Shown here in pieces: positions 1 to 8,692 of a DNA stretch of 64,000 nucleotides. The translations under genes and the position numbers were made by a program. Source of the DNA: Marinomonas spartinae (lineage in GTDB: Bacteria > Pseudomonadota > Gammaproteobacteria > Pseudomonadales > Marinomonadaceae); NCBI RefSeq assembly GCF_900089775.1, contig NZ_FLOB01000001.1:744001-808000 (forward strand), in the 5' to 3' direction. Positions within the stretch are counted from its first letter, which is position 1. Every line of letters begins with the position of its first letter. Under the pieces are notes generated by a model that saw nothing but the letters and a program-made list of their open reading frames with translations, had not been told where the DNA came from and made no database searches.

Positions 1-768
1 CAGCTTGGGGTTGTGTTACTTAATCGTACCACTCGTAGTTTGTCGCTAACCGATACGGGAGAGGCTTATTATCAGCGTTGTCGTACCATTGCTTTTCAGG
101 CTCATGAAGCCAACCTACAAATAGAACGATCAAAACAAGAGGCCGTAGGTAAGTTAAAAATCACCTGCCCGGTGAATTTAGGATTGCAAGTTGTGGTACC
201 TGCCTTGAATGAGTTCCGTCGTTTGTATCCTTTGATTGAACTGGATGTATCATTAAGTGATGAGGTCGTTAATATCATTAAAGACGGAGTAGATCTTGCT
301 ATCCGTGGTGCGCCATTGGCCGACTCTGGATTACAAGCTAGTATACTGGCCTCGTTTGAAACCTATTTATGTGGCTCGCCTGAGTACTTTCGGAAGCGAG
401 GAACACCTGTTCAACCTCAGGATTTGTATGATCATGATTGGGTTGTGTATAAGCAGGCAGCGAATTCCGTCCATCTGAGTCAAGGATCACGTTCTTATAG
501 TTTATCAGTAATGGGCAAGGTCAGTACCAATAATGCAGCGGCTAGGACGATGTTTTTGGAAGGGGGAAATGGTATAGGGCGAATTCCTGTTTACGATGCC
601 AAGCCTCGTATTCAAAAAGGTCTGTTAAAGCGTATTTTACCAGACTTTCGCTGTACTGATATTGATGTATACGCCGTGTTTCCACCAGGCTCTTCCAGTG
701 CAAAAAAACTGCGTTTGCTGGTGGATTTTTTAAAAATAGAATTCGAGCGTATTACACGTGCTTTGTGA
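1..768 (+). CDS. LysR-family transcriptional regulator, 5' end cut off by the window
   Basis: The reading frame is open from base 1, so the start lies outside the window. The first visible residues (QLGVVLLNRTTRSLSLTDTGEAYYQRC) are the end of the LysR winged helix and the start of the linker helix; the recognition helix is missing. The rest is a LysR effector-binding domain of the CrgA-like type, with the usual region GVDLAIRGAPLADSGL. The C-terminus looks complete. It is a DNA-binding regulator whose targets cannot be named, because the divergent or adjacent gene lies outside the window. An apparent GTG start at 13 is only the first start codon left in the cut frame. Confidence 0.85.
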   Translation, partial: QLGVVLLNRTTRSLSLTDTGEAYYQRCRTIAFQAHEANLQIERSKQEAVGKLKITCPVNLGLQVVVPALNEFRRLYPLIELDVSLSDEVVNIIKDGVDLAIRGAPLADSGLQASILASFETYLCGSPEYFRKRGTPVQPQDLYDHDWVVYKQAANSVHLSQGSRSYSLSVMGKVSTNNAAARTMFLEGGNGIGRIPVYDAKPRIQKGLLKRILPDFRCTDIDVYAVFPPGSSSAKKLRLLVDFLKIEFERITRAL

Positions 769-810
769 AGGGGAAAAGTAGTAGGGGAGCAAAACGGTGA
801 GAAAGGCAAA

Positions 811-831
811 GCGCCCATCATGGATGGGCGC
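811..831. terminator. Hairpin between convergent lysR and BON genes
   Basis: GCGCCCATC and GATGGGCGC form a perfect 9-bp stem around ATG. It sits between the ends of two convergent genes, where a bidirectional terminator is expected. There is no long T-run directly beside it, so intrinsic termination is only likely. Confidence 0.5.
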
Positions 832-867
832 AGATAAGACAAGCCTTTTCTAGTTAACCGCGACTGC

Positions 868-1455
868 TTATTGGGCGGCTATAGTGGCGACTTTAAGTTC
901 ATCTTTCACTTGTTTTACATCCGTTGTGTTACGCGCTATCTGCACCGCTAGCTGTTTTTCTGCATCGCTTTTTACATCCCCTGTGAGAGTGACGATGCCT
1001 TTATCAACATCAATGTGTATTTTGGTTCCTTCTATGTTTTGGTTCCATAAATAGCGGGTTTTTAATACGGTCGCAATTTTTGTATCGATCAAGGTACTTT
1101 TAGCTTGATCTGTCATGTCGCTTTTATCGGCACCCTTTGGTGAGTTTGCGGGTGTATCAGCAATAGTGATGTTGTTTTTAACTTCTTTAACACCCTGCAA
1201 ACCTTGGACAAGTTCGCCTGCAAGGTCCTTATCGGTACTGTTATCTGTGGTGCCCGTTAAGGTCACGACACCATCTTTTACGCTGGTCTTGATGTGAAAG
1301 GCATTAACGTGCTGATTGAATAGTAAAGTAGCTTCCGCTTTGCCATCAATCCATGCGTCTTTCGCCCGGTCAGTCCAATGATCATTTGTCTGGGCGTGCG
1401 CGGCACCGGCAGTGAGTGCTGATACGAAAAGGATGGACATGATTGTATTCTTCAT
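868..1455 (-). CDS. Periplasmic protein with two BON domains (OsmY-like)
   Basis: This is a 195-residue protein with a clear Sec signal peptide (about residues 1-21, cleavage after AHA). Two BON domains follow, at about residues 33-98 and 122-190; each carries the VKDGVVTLTGTT or VDKGIVTLTGDV core. BON domains bind phospholipid or membrane surfaces, and OsmY-type proteins are periplasmic and often induced by osmotic or general stress. The start is well supported by a strong Shine-Dalgarno, AGGAGA, five bases before ATG. The gene stands alone, convergent with the upstream lysR. Function beyond envelope stress is inference. Confidence 0.85.
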   Translation of the reverse strand: MKNTIMSILFVSALTAGAAHAQTNDHWTDRAKDAWIDGKAEATLLFNQHVNAFHIKTSVKDGVVTLTGTTDNSTDKDLAGELVQGLQGVKEVKNNITIADTPANSPKGADKSDMTDQAKSTLIDTKIATVLKTRYLWNQNIEGTKIHIDVDKGIVTLTGDVKSDAEKQLAVQIARNTTDVKQVKDELKVATIAAQ

Positions 1456-1790
1456 AGTGCTCTCCTTATTTTTAAAATGGCCATAGCGTGACTGAAGTTG
1501 TTTTCTGTCTCATGACCTTTTATTTGCTGTGAAGAGGATAATGCGATGATCGTGCCAAAACATAAGCTTATGAAATTAAAGGAATTTGTTTTTATTCGCT
1601 CATAGGAGCTTATTACCTTTTTACAAAACGAATTGTAAAAAGGATGTGCCCCAACTTAGTTATTGCAAAAAATTGGCGTCTTCTGATGGTTTGCCCTGGT
1701 TGCGTGCGTAAACTTTTGCTTACTTTTAGGTGTGATTCGCTGCTATGGTTGTGGGTACTCCGTTTTTGATTGTTATCACTAGGGTCTTTC
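1456..1790. other. 335-bp divergent intergenic region with an inverted repeat
   Basis: This gap separates the divergent BON gene and the membrane-protein gene and must hold both promoters. The only distinct structure is a perfect inverted repeat at 1616-1643: CCTTTTTACAA and TTGTAAAAAGG around a 6-base loop. It could be an operator or a transcript hairpin. I found no convincing -35/-10 pair. Confidence 0.4.
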
Positions 1791-2294
1791 ATGTTGCAAA
1801 AAATCGCACTGTGCTTGTTCGTTGGCTGTTTTGTTCATTTGGCGTGGGCTGATCAAGAAGTGAAAAAAGCCGAGTCTAAGAATCATACCTCTGCTAAAAC
1901 CGCTGTTGTGAAGAAGGCTGAATTAGCGAAAAAGACCGATGTTGCAAAAAAAACAGTGGTTAAGAGCAAAAGCAAGGCGCTAACAAAAGATTCGATGAAG
2001 ACGGTCTTTGAACTTGAGCGTAGTGTGGCCATTTTACAGGTGTCCAGTGCCTCTTTGGATGATGTGCAAGATCTGCAAAAACAAATCGACAAACTGAAAC
2101 ATCACTTTGCTATAACCTCATCCATTATCGATAGAATGAACTTGCTATCGGTGGTTATTGTCTTGCTTTTTATAGTGATTTTAGCCTTGGGTTGGTATAT
2201 ACGGAAATTGTCTAAACGTTTGTCTTTATATTCTAGTACGCCCTTTTCTGTGAACGAAAAAACAGTGAAAGAACAAGGAGACAACAATGGTTAG
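1791..2294 (+). CDS. Uncharacterised Lys/Ala-rich exported protein with C-terminal membrane helix
   Basis: I do not recognise a family. The start is taken as ATG 1791, which places a signal peptide at the N-terminus (LQKIALCLFVGCFVHLAWA). The earlier in-frame start at 1770 would push the signal inward. A highly basic, low-complexity stretch follows (repeats of KKAE, KKT, KSK, about residues 25-70), then a helical, probably coiled-coil segment with heptad-like leucines. A single membrane helix (LLSVVIVLLFIVILALGWYI) lies near the C-terminus, with a short cytoplasmic tail. The stop overlaps the start of the hydrolase gene by 8 bp, so the two are probably translated together. Confidence 0.6.
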   Translation: MLQKIALCLFVGCFVHLAWADQEVKKAESKNHTSAKTAVVKKAELAKKTDVAKKTVVKSKSKALTKDSMKTVFELERSVAILQVSSASLDDVQDLQKQIDKLKHHFAITSSIIDRMNLLSVVIVLLFIVILALGWYIRKLSKRLSLYSSTPFSVNEKTVKEQGDNNG

Positions 2295-2844
2295 TCAGAC
2301 AGCATTGCTCATTATTGATATGCAAAATGGTATGGCTTGGTCGCAAGCGGGAGAGCGTAATAACCCAGGTGCGGAACGAGAGATTGCGGAGCTGTTATCC
2401 CATTGGCGTTTGAACAATGCACCTATTGTGCATATTCATCACTTGTCGCAGGAAGAAGACTCTTTATTTTGGCCAGAGCAGGAAGGGGTCATGGTTCAAG
2501 AAGCCTTTATACCCTTATCGGGGGAAAAAGTTATTGAGAAATACGTGCCCGATGCTTTTACTCACTCGGATTTGCAATCATGGCTGGAAGGGCAGCAGAT
2601 TGGTCGGTTAGTGGTGGTGGGAGTCAGTACTAATCACTCGATTGAGTCGACCGTTCGGACCGCTGGGAACATCGGCTTTACCACCTATGTTGTTAGTAGT
2701 GCTTGTTTCGCTTTTTCTACACTGGATTTTGATGGGCGTGAGCGAAGTGCAGAAGAGGTTCACGCCATGTCACTAGCCAATCTCCATGGTGCGTATGCTA
2801 CTGTAATTTCTCAAGCGGATGCGTTCGAACTTCTGGAAACTTAA
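2287..2844 (+). CDS. Isochorismatase-family (cysteine hydrolase) protein with Ser at the nucleophile position
   Basis: This is a 185-residue single-domain hydrolase of the isochorismatase/nicotinamidase superfamily. Visible family features are LLIIDMQNGM with the catalytic Asp, the Lys of EKYVPDAF, and the cis-peptide region VVVGVSTNHSIESTVRTAG. In most members the residue before I/V-E-S/A-T is the catalytic Cys; here it is Ser. From memory this Ser occurs in a recognisable subfamily, so it is probably not a disabling mutation, but amide hydrolysis by the usual thiol mechanism is doubtful. The Shine-Dalgarno AAGGAG lies inside the end of the upstream gene. Substrate is unknown. Confidence 0.8.
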   Translation: MVSQTALLIIDMQNGMAWSQAGERNNPGAEREIAELLSHWRLNNAPIVHIHHLSQEEDSLFWPEQEGVMVQEAFIPLSGEKVIEKYVPDAFTHSDLQSWLEGQQIGRLVVVGVSTNHSIESTVRTAGNIGFTTYVVSSACFAFSTLDFDGRERSAEEVHAMSLANLHGAYATVISQADAFELLET

Positions 2845-2953
2845 GTTTGTTCGGTGGCATACGATTAGTCACTAAATGGGCTGTCTAGTTCAGTTGATCT
2901 CTGTCTCATGCGCTAAAGTATTTTCTCCTAACCATGTTCAAATAAAATTGTAC

Positions 2954-2993
2954 TTTTTTAAAATTGTTTTGAATTCAAAACAATTTTAAAAAA
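2954..2993. repeat. 40-bp perfect AT-rich palindrome
   Basis: The two 20-base arms are exact reverse complements, centred between 2973 and 2974 on the EcoRI-type core GAATTC; the inner part reads AAAACAATTTT to the right. There is no loop, so in DNA it is a cruciform candidate and in RNA a long AT hairpin. It lies in the 327-bp gap between the hydrolase gene and nhaC and may end transcription of the upstream pair, although the stem is far poorer in GC than a normal terminator. Confidence 0.8.
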
Positions 2994-3102
2994 AGCTTTT
3001 TCTCTCGTATTGACTACTCTTATTTAGCGAAAATCTAAAAAAACATATCAAAAATAGCCTTTTATAAGCAATAAATCTCATTTTCTGAATAATGTTCCTT
3101 CG

Positions 3103-3131
3103 TGGTCAAAGCTTTTTGTTTTCGCTACACT
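3103..3131 (+). promoter_or_regulatory. Possible sigma-70 promoter of nhaC
   Basis: TGGTCA (4/6 to the -35 consensus) and TACACT (4/6 to -10) are separated by exactly 17 bp, about 40 bp before the nhaC start. A palindrome CATACGTATG at 3136-3145 falls on the expected transcription start and could be an operator. The nhaC ribosome site AAGGAAG is clear. The promoter call rests on spacing and similarity only. Confidence 0.35.
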
Positions 3132-3171
3132 AGTCATACGTATGTGAAAAAGTGCAATTAAGGAAGCTTTT

Positions 3172-4692
3172 ATGACTGAAAAAAATCAGGATACTGGGAT
3201 TAGTCGTCCGGGTCTGCTGCTTGCCCTGACTCCTGTCGTCTTAACACTTATGGTATTAGGGGTACAGATTTTTTATTTTGGCGACTTCACTCCGCACATT
3301 CCGCTTGCTATCGGTCTTGCACTTACCTCACTCGTTGGTATAAAACTTGGTTTTAAATGGAAAGATATAGAAGAAGGGATCTTTCACGTTATCCATATTG
3401 CGTTACCCTCGGTTTCGGTGCTGATTTGTGTTGGTATGATTATCGGCGTCTGGATCGCGAGTGGTACCGTACCGACTCTCATTTATTACGGTTTAACCAT
3501 TCTGTCTCCGCAGATCTTTCTGGTTGCTGCCATGCTGCTGTGTTCTGTTGTATCTGTGTCGCTTGGGACATCTTGGGGGACAGTCGGGACTGTAGGTCTT
3601 GCCCTAATGGGCATTGGCGCAGGGTTTGATGTGCCTGTGTACTGGACGGCGGGTGCTGTTGTTTCCGGTGCCTTTTTTGGGGATAAAATTTCCCCACTGT
3701 CAGATACCACTAACTTGGCCCCAGCGGTAACGGGAACCAATGTGTTCTCTCACATTAAAAATATGATGCCAACGACATTGCCAGCTATGATAGCCGCCGT
3801 AATTATTTACTTAGCTGCTGGCTTTATGCTGGTGCATGATGGCGAGGTGTCTTTTGCTAAGATTAATAGCATTACGACGGAGCTACAAAAGCATTTTGTT
3901 ATCTCTCCTTGGTTATTGCTACCGGCATTGTTGGTCATTGTCTTAGCCGTTAAACGTATTGCACCTATTCCTTCTCTATTTGCTGGTGTCGTAGCCGGCG
4001 CAATAACCGCCATGATTGCGCAAGGCAATGGCATTCACGAAGTGGTGACCTTTGCTAACAGTGGCTACACTATTAATACCGACGTGACGGCCATTAATAC
4101 TCTGCTGAACCGTGGTGGTATTCAATCCATGATGTGGACTATTTCTCTTGTTCTGATTGCTTTAGGGTTTGGTGGTGCGTTGGAGAGAACGGGTTGCTTG
4201 GAAACCATCATACTGGCTATTTTGACTAAGATTCATAAGTTTAAAGACATTCAAACCGCAGCCGTTTGTACTTCCATTTCGACTAACTTAGTCGCAGGCG
4301 ACCCTTACTTATCCATCGCCTTGCCTGGCCGTATGTACTCTCCTGTTTATCGTGGTATGAAGTACTCTACTTTGAACTTATCCCGAGCGCTTGAAGAAGG
4401 GGGAACCTTAGTATCGCCACTTATTCCTTGGAATGCGGGTGGTGCTTTTGTGATTAGTGCGTTGGGGCTGGGGATCTCAGACGGCAATTTTGAAAACCTT
4501 CTGTATATTCCTTTAGCGTTTGCTTGTTGGTTGTCGCCAGTATTGGGAATTTTTTATGCTCAGCTTGGTTTCTTTTCGCCAAAAGCCTCTGCAGAAGAAT
4601 TGGCGCAGTGGAAAGAGCAGGGTGAGGATTCACTAACGCCTGAAGAAGCACGCGAGAATGCCGAGGAAACATTAGCGTCACAGCAAACCTAA
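3172..4692 (+). CDS. nhaC: Na+/H+ antiporter, NhaC family
   Basis: This inner-membrane antiporter has 506 residues and about eleven hydrophobic segments. It carries the NhaC signature region GAFFGDKISPLSDTTNLAPAVTGTN near residues 165-190 and the second conserved half around STNLVAGDPYLSIALPGRMY and GGTLVSPLIPWNAGG. The family exchanges cytoplasmic Na+ for external H+ and supports pH and sodium homeostasis, which suits a marine cell. The C-terminal 40 residues are acidic and soluble. The gene is monocistronic, with a terminator right after it. Some NhaC paralogues exchange organic substrates instead (malate/lactate type), so the ion specificity is inferred from family. Confidence 0.88.
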   Translation: MTEKNQDTGISRPGLLLALTPVVLTLMVLGVQIFYFGDFTPHIPLAIGLALTSLVGIKLGFKWKDIEEGIFHVIHIALPSVSVLICVGMIIGVWIASGTVPTLIYYGLTILSPQIFLVAAMLLCSVVSVSLGTSWGTVGTVGLALMGIGAGFDVPVYWTAGAVVSGAFFGDKISPLSDTTNLAPAVTGTNVFSHIKNMMPTTLPAMIAAVIIYLAAGFMLVHDGEVSFAKINSITTELQKHFVISPWLLLPALLVIVLAVKRIAPIPSLFAGVVAGAITAMIAQGNGIHEVVTFANSGYTINTDVTAINTLLNRGGIQSMMWTISLVLIALGFGGALERTGCLETIILAILTKIHKFKDIQTAAVCTSISTNLVAGDPYLSIALPGRMYSPVYRGMKYSTLNLSRALEEGGTLVSPLIPWNAGGAFVISALGLGISDGNFENLLYIPLAFACWLSPVLGIFYAQLGFFSPKASAEELAQWKEQGEDSLTPEEARENAEETLASQQT

Positions 4693-4715
4693 CGCTTGCT
4701 TAGGTGATTCTGATT

Positions 4716-4746
4716 AAGGCCTCTGTCTTATTGACTGGGGCCTTTT
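4716..4746 (+). terminator. Rho-independent terminator after nhaC
   Basis: AAGGCCTC pairs with GGGGCCTT (one G-T pair) around a 13-base loop, followed by TTTT. It lies 23 bp after the nhaC stop and also separates nhaC from the convergent ABC importer operon. Confidence 0.75.
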
Positions 4747-4784
4747 CGTTCTGGAGTCACCTCTTGGCGATGGTATCGCTTTGC

Positions 4785-5558
4785 TTATTTATCTTCAACG
4801 ATGCACATCGGGGTGTTGGCGATAGGATCACGATGAATTTGTGCGTTGAGATCAAAAACAGTCCGTAGCATGTCCTTTGTTAATACCGCTTCCGGCGTTC
4901 CCTGTGTATTGATTTGACCCTGCTTCATGACAATCAAGTGATCGCAATAACGCGCCGCCTGGTTGATATCGTGCAGGACCGTCACGATGGTCTTTCCGGA
5001 TAGGTTGAGTTGACGAAGTAGATGCATCAGCTCCACTTGATGGTTTAAGTCCATGTAAGTGGTTGGTTCATCAAGGAGTAAGTAGGGCGTGTCTTGGGCA
5101 AGTGTCATGGCGAGCCAGACACGCTGACGCTGACCTCCTGATAACTCGCTCACTAACTGCTCTGCTAAACTAGTGACTCCCGTTTCTTGCATCACTTTAT
5201 CAACAATGGTGTGATCGTCTTTCGTTAATTTCCCCCAAAAACCTGTATAAGGACTGCGCCCATAAGAGATAAGGTCCTTCACCTTGATGCCTTCAGGAAT
5301 GGGTTGAGTTTGTGGCAATAACGCCAGTTGTTTTGCTAAGGCTTTGGAAGGCATTTGGTGAAGGTTTTTTCCGCACCAATGTACTTCACCTGTGATCGGA
5401 GCCAGAATGCGCGCCATGGCTTTCAGCAAAGTCGATTTACCGCAGCCATTTGGCCCAAGTAAAGCAACCATTTTTCCGTCTGGTATGGCCAGTGAGACTT
5501 GGCTGACAATGGTTTTGCCATGATAGCCAATACAGACATTATGAGTACTAAGAGACAT
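4785..5558 (-). CDS. Ferric-chelate ABC transporter ATPase (FecE/FepC type)
   Basis: This is the cytoplasmic ATPase of an iron-siderophore or ferric-dicitrate importer. It has 257 residues with Walker A GPNGCGKST (about 35-43), the Q-loop LLPQTQ, the signature LSGGQRQR (about 139-146), Walker B LLLDEPTT and the switch His in VLHD. The segment ALLPQTQ with SYGRSPYTGFWG is typical of the FecE/FhuC/FepC family. It is the last gene of the operon, three bases after the permease gene. The exact chelate cannot be told from sequence. Haem or vitamin B12 import is less likely given the two separate FecCD-type permeases. Confidence 0.9.
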   Translation of the reverse strand: MSLSTHNVCIGYHGKTIVSQVSLAIPDGKMVALLGPNGCGKSTLLKAMARILAPITGEVHWCGKNLHQMPSKALAKQLALLPQTQPIPEGIKVKDLISYGRSPYTGFWGKLTKDDHTIVDKVMQETGVTSLAEQLVSELSGGQRQRVWLAMTLAQDTPYLLLDEPTTYMDLNHQVELMHLLRQLNLSGKTIVTVLHDINQAARYCDHLIVMKQGQINTQGTPEAVLTKDMLRTVFDLNAQIHRDPIANTPMCIVEDK

Positions 5559-5561
5559 AAA

Positions 5562-6521
5562 TCATTTTGTCCTGATAAGTAACCAAAGAAAATAAGGGGC
5601 ACCAAGTACTGCCGTCATGATCCCCGCTGGTAATTCAATCGGTGGATCGATTGTGCGTGCCACTAAATCGGCCATCAGCAGTAAGACGGCGCCCACTAAC
5701 ATAGTGGCTGGCAGCAGAGCTTGGTGACGACCACCAAATAATTTGCGCGCAAGATGGGGAGCGACTAAGCCTAAGAAACTAATAGGGCCACAAATTGACA
5801 CAGCCGCGGCAGTTAGTGCCACCGCAACGGCCAAGGCGATGAGCCGAAGTAAGTTGACTCTTGCGCCAAGACTAACGGCACTGTCTTCGCCAAGATGAAG
5901 GAGGTTCAAGGGCTTTGCCAAGTACAGCGCACATGGAATGAGCACAAGCCAAGGGAGTAGCATGGTAATTTGCGGCCAACTACGGCCCCATAAGCTGCCT
6001 GTTAACCAAAGCAACGCGTTATTGATTTCTAATGGCTTGATCAACATTAAAAAATCGACTGTACTGGCATAAAAGGTTGCCAGAGCTACCCCAGTAATCG
6101 CCAGTTTTATCGTGCTGCTGCGATGACCACATAACCACCATAAAATCAGTGCTGCGCACAGGCCGCCAGCTAAGGCCACCGCCGGAAGCCAAGAGATGCT
6201 CGAATGTGGAAAATAGATCATATACACCACGGCGGCAAGGCCCGCTCCGTGGCTGACGCCGAGAATGTCCGGTGATGCTAAGGGGTTACGAATCACCCCT
6301 TGAACGAGAGCCCCGGCAAGAGCGAGCATGGCGCCCACTAGTATTGCCAGTAGGGTACGAGGTAAACGGTATTCGTGGATGGTGAAGTAGCTATCACTGC
6401 CCGGTTGAAATCCGCGCAAAACATCATGTAATGACAGTGAGATGGCACCGAATAGCAAATTCGCTATGACTAATGAGATCAACAACACACTAATAATGAA
6501 AAAAGGAATATATCGGCTCAT
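5562..6521 (-). CDS. Ferric-chelate ABC transporter permease (FecD/FepG type)
   Basis: This 319-residue FecCD-family inner-membrane permease has about nine or ten membrane helices. The conserved block YRLPRTLLAILVGAMLALAGALVQGVIRNPLASPDILGVSHGAG and the cytoplasmic coupling region ISFLGLVAPHLARKLFGGRHQALLP, which contacts the ATPase, are both present. It forms a heterodimer with the product of the gene just upstream. The two permease genes overlap by 4 bp (ATGA), and the ATPase gene follows after 3 bp, so the subunits are translated in step. Confidence 0.9.
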   Translation of the reverse strand: MSRYIPFFIISVLLISLVIANLLFGAISLSLHDVLRGFQPGSDSYFTIHEYRLPRTLLAILVGAMLALAGALVQGVIRNPLASPDILGVSHGAGLAAVVYMIYFPHSSISWLPAVALAGGLCAALILWWLCGHRSSTIKLAITGVALATFYASTVDFLMLIKPLEINNALLWLTGSLWGRSWPQITMLLPWLVLIPCALYLAKPLNLLHLGEDSAVSLGARVNLLRLIALAVAVALTAAAVSICGPISFLGLVAPHLARKLFGGRHQALLPATMLVGAVLLLMADLVARTIDPPIELPAGIMTAVLGAPYFLWLLIRTK

Positions 6522-7519
6522 AGAGTGCGTTGCCTAACCAGATAGATAAAAAACGGTGCGCCTATTAATGCTAAAACTGCCCCTGCCGGAGTTTCCATAG
6601 GAAAGATAATAGAGCGACTGATGATGTCTGAGAGGACGACCAGCATGGCGCCTAATAGCATAGCGAGAGGTAAAAAACGCCGGTGATCTTGTCCACCAAT
6701 CATTTTGGCCATGTGTGGGACGAGTAAGCCAACAAAGCCAATGGAACCCACTGAGCTGATAGCGCTGGCAACCAGTAGTAATACTAAGAAGCTTCCAGCC
6801 AGCTTGGTGAGAATAAGTGACGCACCTAAGTTGCGGGCATTCTCTTCCCCCAGTTGCAGGATATTTAACGTTGGCGAGAGCATAAGACTACCCAATAAAC
6901 CGAATAAAGAGATAGGCCATAGGTGATCAAAGGTAGCCCATCGGGCGTTTGCTAAACTGCCAGCTAGCCAGGTCAAGACACCTGAGGCCTGATCTTCTGC
7001 CATAATGATGGAGGCTTTAGTGAGTGCCGCACAAAGCGCCGAAATGGCCACTCCCGCCAACACTAAACGACTGGAATCGTTGCCTCCTTTCCATGCCCTT
7101 CCCAGTACCATAACCAAAGTCCAAGTCATCCCGCCACCAATAATGGCGGCAACAGAGGTACCTAATAGACCAAACCAAGGGGCGATGGTCGAGACTGTCG
7201 CCATGCCAAGCGCGGCACCAGCATTGACTCCAAGCACGGAGGGTGAAGCCAGCGGGTTTTGTGTTAGGCCTTGCATCACCACGCCGGCTGCGGCCAAAGA
7301 AGCACCGACGAGTATACCCATCAAGGTGCGAGGTAAGCGCAAATCTTGCACAATATGTTGAGGGATACTGGTATTGTCCATATTAAACAAGGCGTTCACG
7401 GCATCCACCGGTGTAATTGGTACCGCAGACCAGCTAAATAAACTGATCCAAGCGATGACCAATAAGCTTGCTCCTAATAAAAGGCACTGCCAGGCAAAGG
7501 GAAGTCGCGTTTGTATCAT
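6518..7519 (-). CDS. Ferric-chelate ABC transporter permease (FecC/FepD type)
   Basis: This is the second FecCD-family permease, 333 residues from the ATG at 7519. It carries DLRLPRTLMGILVGASLAAAGVVMQGLTQNPLASPSVLGVNAGA and the coupling segment IGFVGLLVPHMAKMIGGQDHRRFLP. A start at 7609 is also open, but it would add 30 polar residues read from inside the binding-protein gene. ATG 7519 gives an ATGA overlap with that gene's stop and puts the first membrane helix near the N-terminus. It pairs with the FecD-like subunit to form the import channel. Confidence 0.9.
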   Translation of the reverse strand: MIQTRLPFAWQCLLLGASLLVIAWISLFSWSAVPITPVDAVNALFNMDNTSIPQHIVQDLRLPRTLMGILVGASLAAAGVVMQGLTQNPLASPSVLGVNAGAALGMATVSTIAPWFGLLGTSVAAIIGGGMTWTLVMVLGRAWKGGNDSSRLVLAGVAISALCAALTKASIIMAEDQASGVLTWLAGSLANARWATFDHLWPISLFGLLGSLMLSPTLNILQLGEENARNLGASLILTKLAGSFLVLLLVASAISSVGSIGFVGLLVPHMAKMIGGQDHRRFLPLAMLLGAMLVVLSDIISRSIIFPMETPAGAVLALIGAPFFIYLVRQRTL

Positions 7520-8472
7520 TGTTGCGGTGCGATTTGATTGGGATGAAATAAATTGACTAAGTCTTGCCCCATCCGTTCCGCCGCCATGATGCCTCGACAG
7601 CGTGACCAAACATTGGGATTCACGTAAAGGATGTGATGTTCACGAGCGGCTTTTAATACCGACCACAGTGGTTCTTTTTCCCACTTATCCACAATGCTGG
7701 GATGGGTGTAGTTGCCAATAATCAAGTAATCAGGGTTAATGCTAAGCAGCTGTTCCAAGCTGGTTTGGCGAGACGCTGAATCGTTTTTTCCGGTATGCGC
7801 GTTGGCTAAGCCAAGGGCTCGAATAACACCGCCAGCATAAGAGTCGGCAGTATGTAAAAAGAGAGTGTCGTCTCGGGCAACCCCAAATTGAACCACCACG
7901 CCTTTTGGTAATTGCTTAGCATAGGCGGCCATAATTTTCTGATGCTTTGCTAGACGCGCTTGCATTTCTTTGTTTTTACCAATCACTTTGCCAATGATCG
8001 CAGCCGCTTTGAGACTGTCCTGATAGGTTTCGCGGCGTGATGGCAAAATAAGGGTTGGCGCGATTTTTTGTAGATCCGCATAGACTCCTTCATGGCGAGA
8101 GATATCGGCAATAATGAGGTCGGGTTTTAATGCTGCTATGGTTTCTAAGCTAGGCTGTGAACGTGTGCCGACCGATGTCCAAGGTTTGATGATCTTACGG
8201 ACGGCCGGTAATACACGGCTTGGGTCTTTATCGTCCGCGATACCAATGGGACTGACTCCGACAGATGCTAGCGCATCGGCAAAGGAAAACTCTAATACCA
8301 CTATGCGCTTAGGTCGATAATCGATTGTGAAAGTCCCTTTGCTATCCTGGACTGTTATTGGCTTATCTAAGGTGTTTGCCGAGTGGGAGCCATGACTTGA
8401 AGCTGCTTGGCTCAACGCAGAGAAAAGAAGCGTCGAGGCACAAGTCAGCGCCATGATTAGGAAGTGTCTCAT
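7516..8472 (-). CDS. Periplasmic ferric-chelate-binding protein (FecB-like)
   Basis: This periplasmic solute-binding protein has the helical-backbone, cluster III (TroA/FecB) fold and 318 residues from ATG 8472. That start puts a signal peptide (HFLIMALTCASTLLFSALSQA) first; the longer frame from 8514 would bury it. A His/Ser-rich linker follows, then the FecB core: PKRIVVLEFSFADALASVGVSPIGIADD, TRSQPSLETIAALKPDLIIAD and the C-terminal lobe. It feeds the permease pair encoded just downstream. No TonB-dependent receptor gene is present in the window, so the outer-membrane partner lies elsewhere. Confidence 0.88.
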   Translation of the reverse strand: MRHFLIMALTCASTLLFSALSQAASSHGSHSANTLDKPITVQDSKGTFTIDYRPKRIVVLEFSFADALASVGVSPIGIADDKDPSRVLPAVRKIIKPWTSVGTRSQPSLETIAALKPDLIIADISRHEGVYADLQKIAPTLILPSRRETYQDSLKAAAIIGKVIGKNKEMQARLAKHQKIMAAYAKQLPKGVVVQFGVARDDTLFLHTADSYAGGVIRALGLANAHTGKNDSASRQTSLEQLLSINPDYLIIGNYTHPSIVDKWEKEPLWSVLKAAREHHILYVNPNVWSRCRGIMAAERMGQDLVNLFHPNQIAPQQ

Positions 8473-8518
8473 TGAATCTTGGTTCTTTGCTGATGAAGAA
8501 TTTAATGATAACACTTCT

Positions 8519-8537
8519 CAATAGTATTTATCTATTG
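8519..8537. promoter_or_regulatory. 19-bp inverted repeat upstream of the iron importer operon
   Basis: CAATAG and CTATTG (given on the minus strand) flank a 7-base AT-rich spacer 47-65 bp upstream of the binding-protein start. The length and position fit a Fur-type operator, but the match to the GATAATGATAATCATTATC consensus is poor (about 7 of 19). It may be an operator of another repressor. Confidence 0.3.
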
Positions 8538-8692
8538 TTATGGCGCTTGATTTGCTAGCTCTTGAAGTGTCGGACGTTTCTTTTTCATTTAGGTGCAACT
8601 ATTTCGTCGTCTTGTTACTTGTACCATTATCATAGCTTGAGTCGCCCGAGCACTGCAAAAAATGGATGATTGCGATTCTGTTGAGGGCTGAT

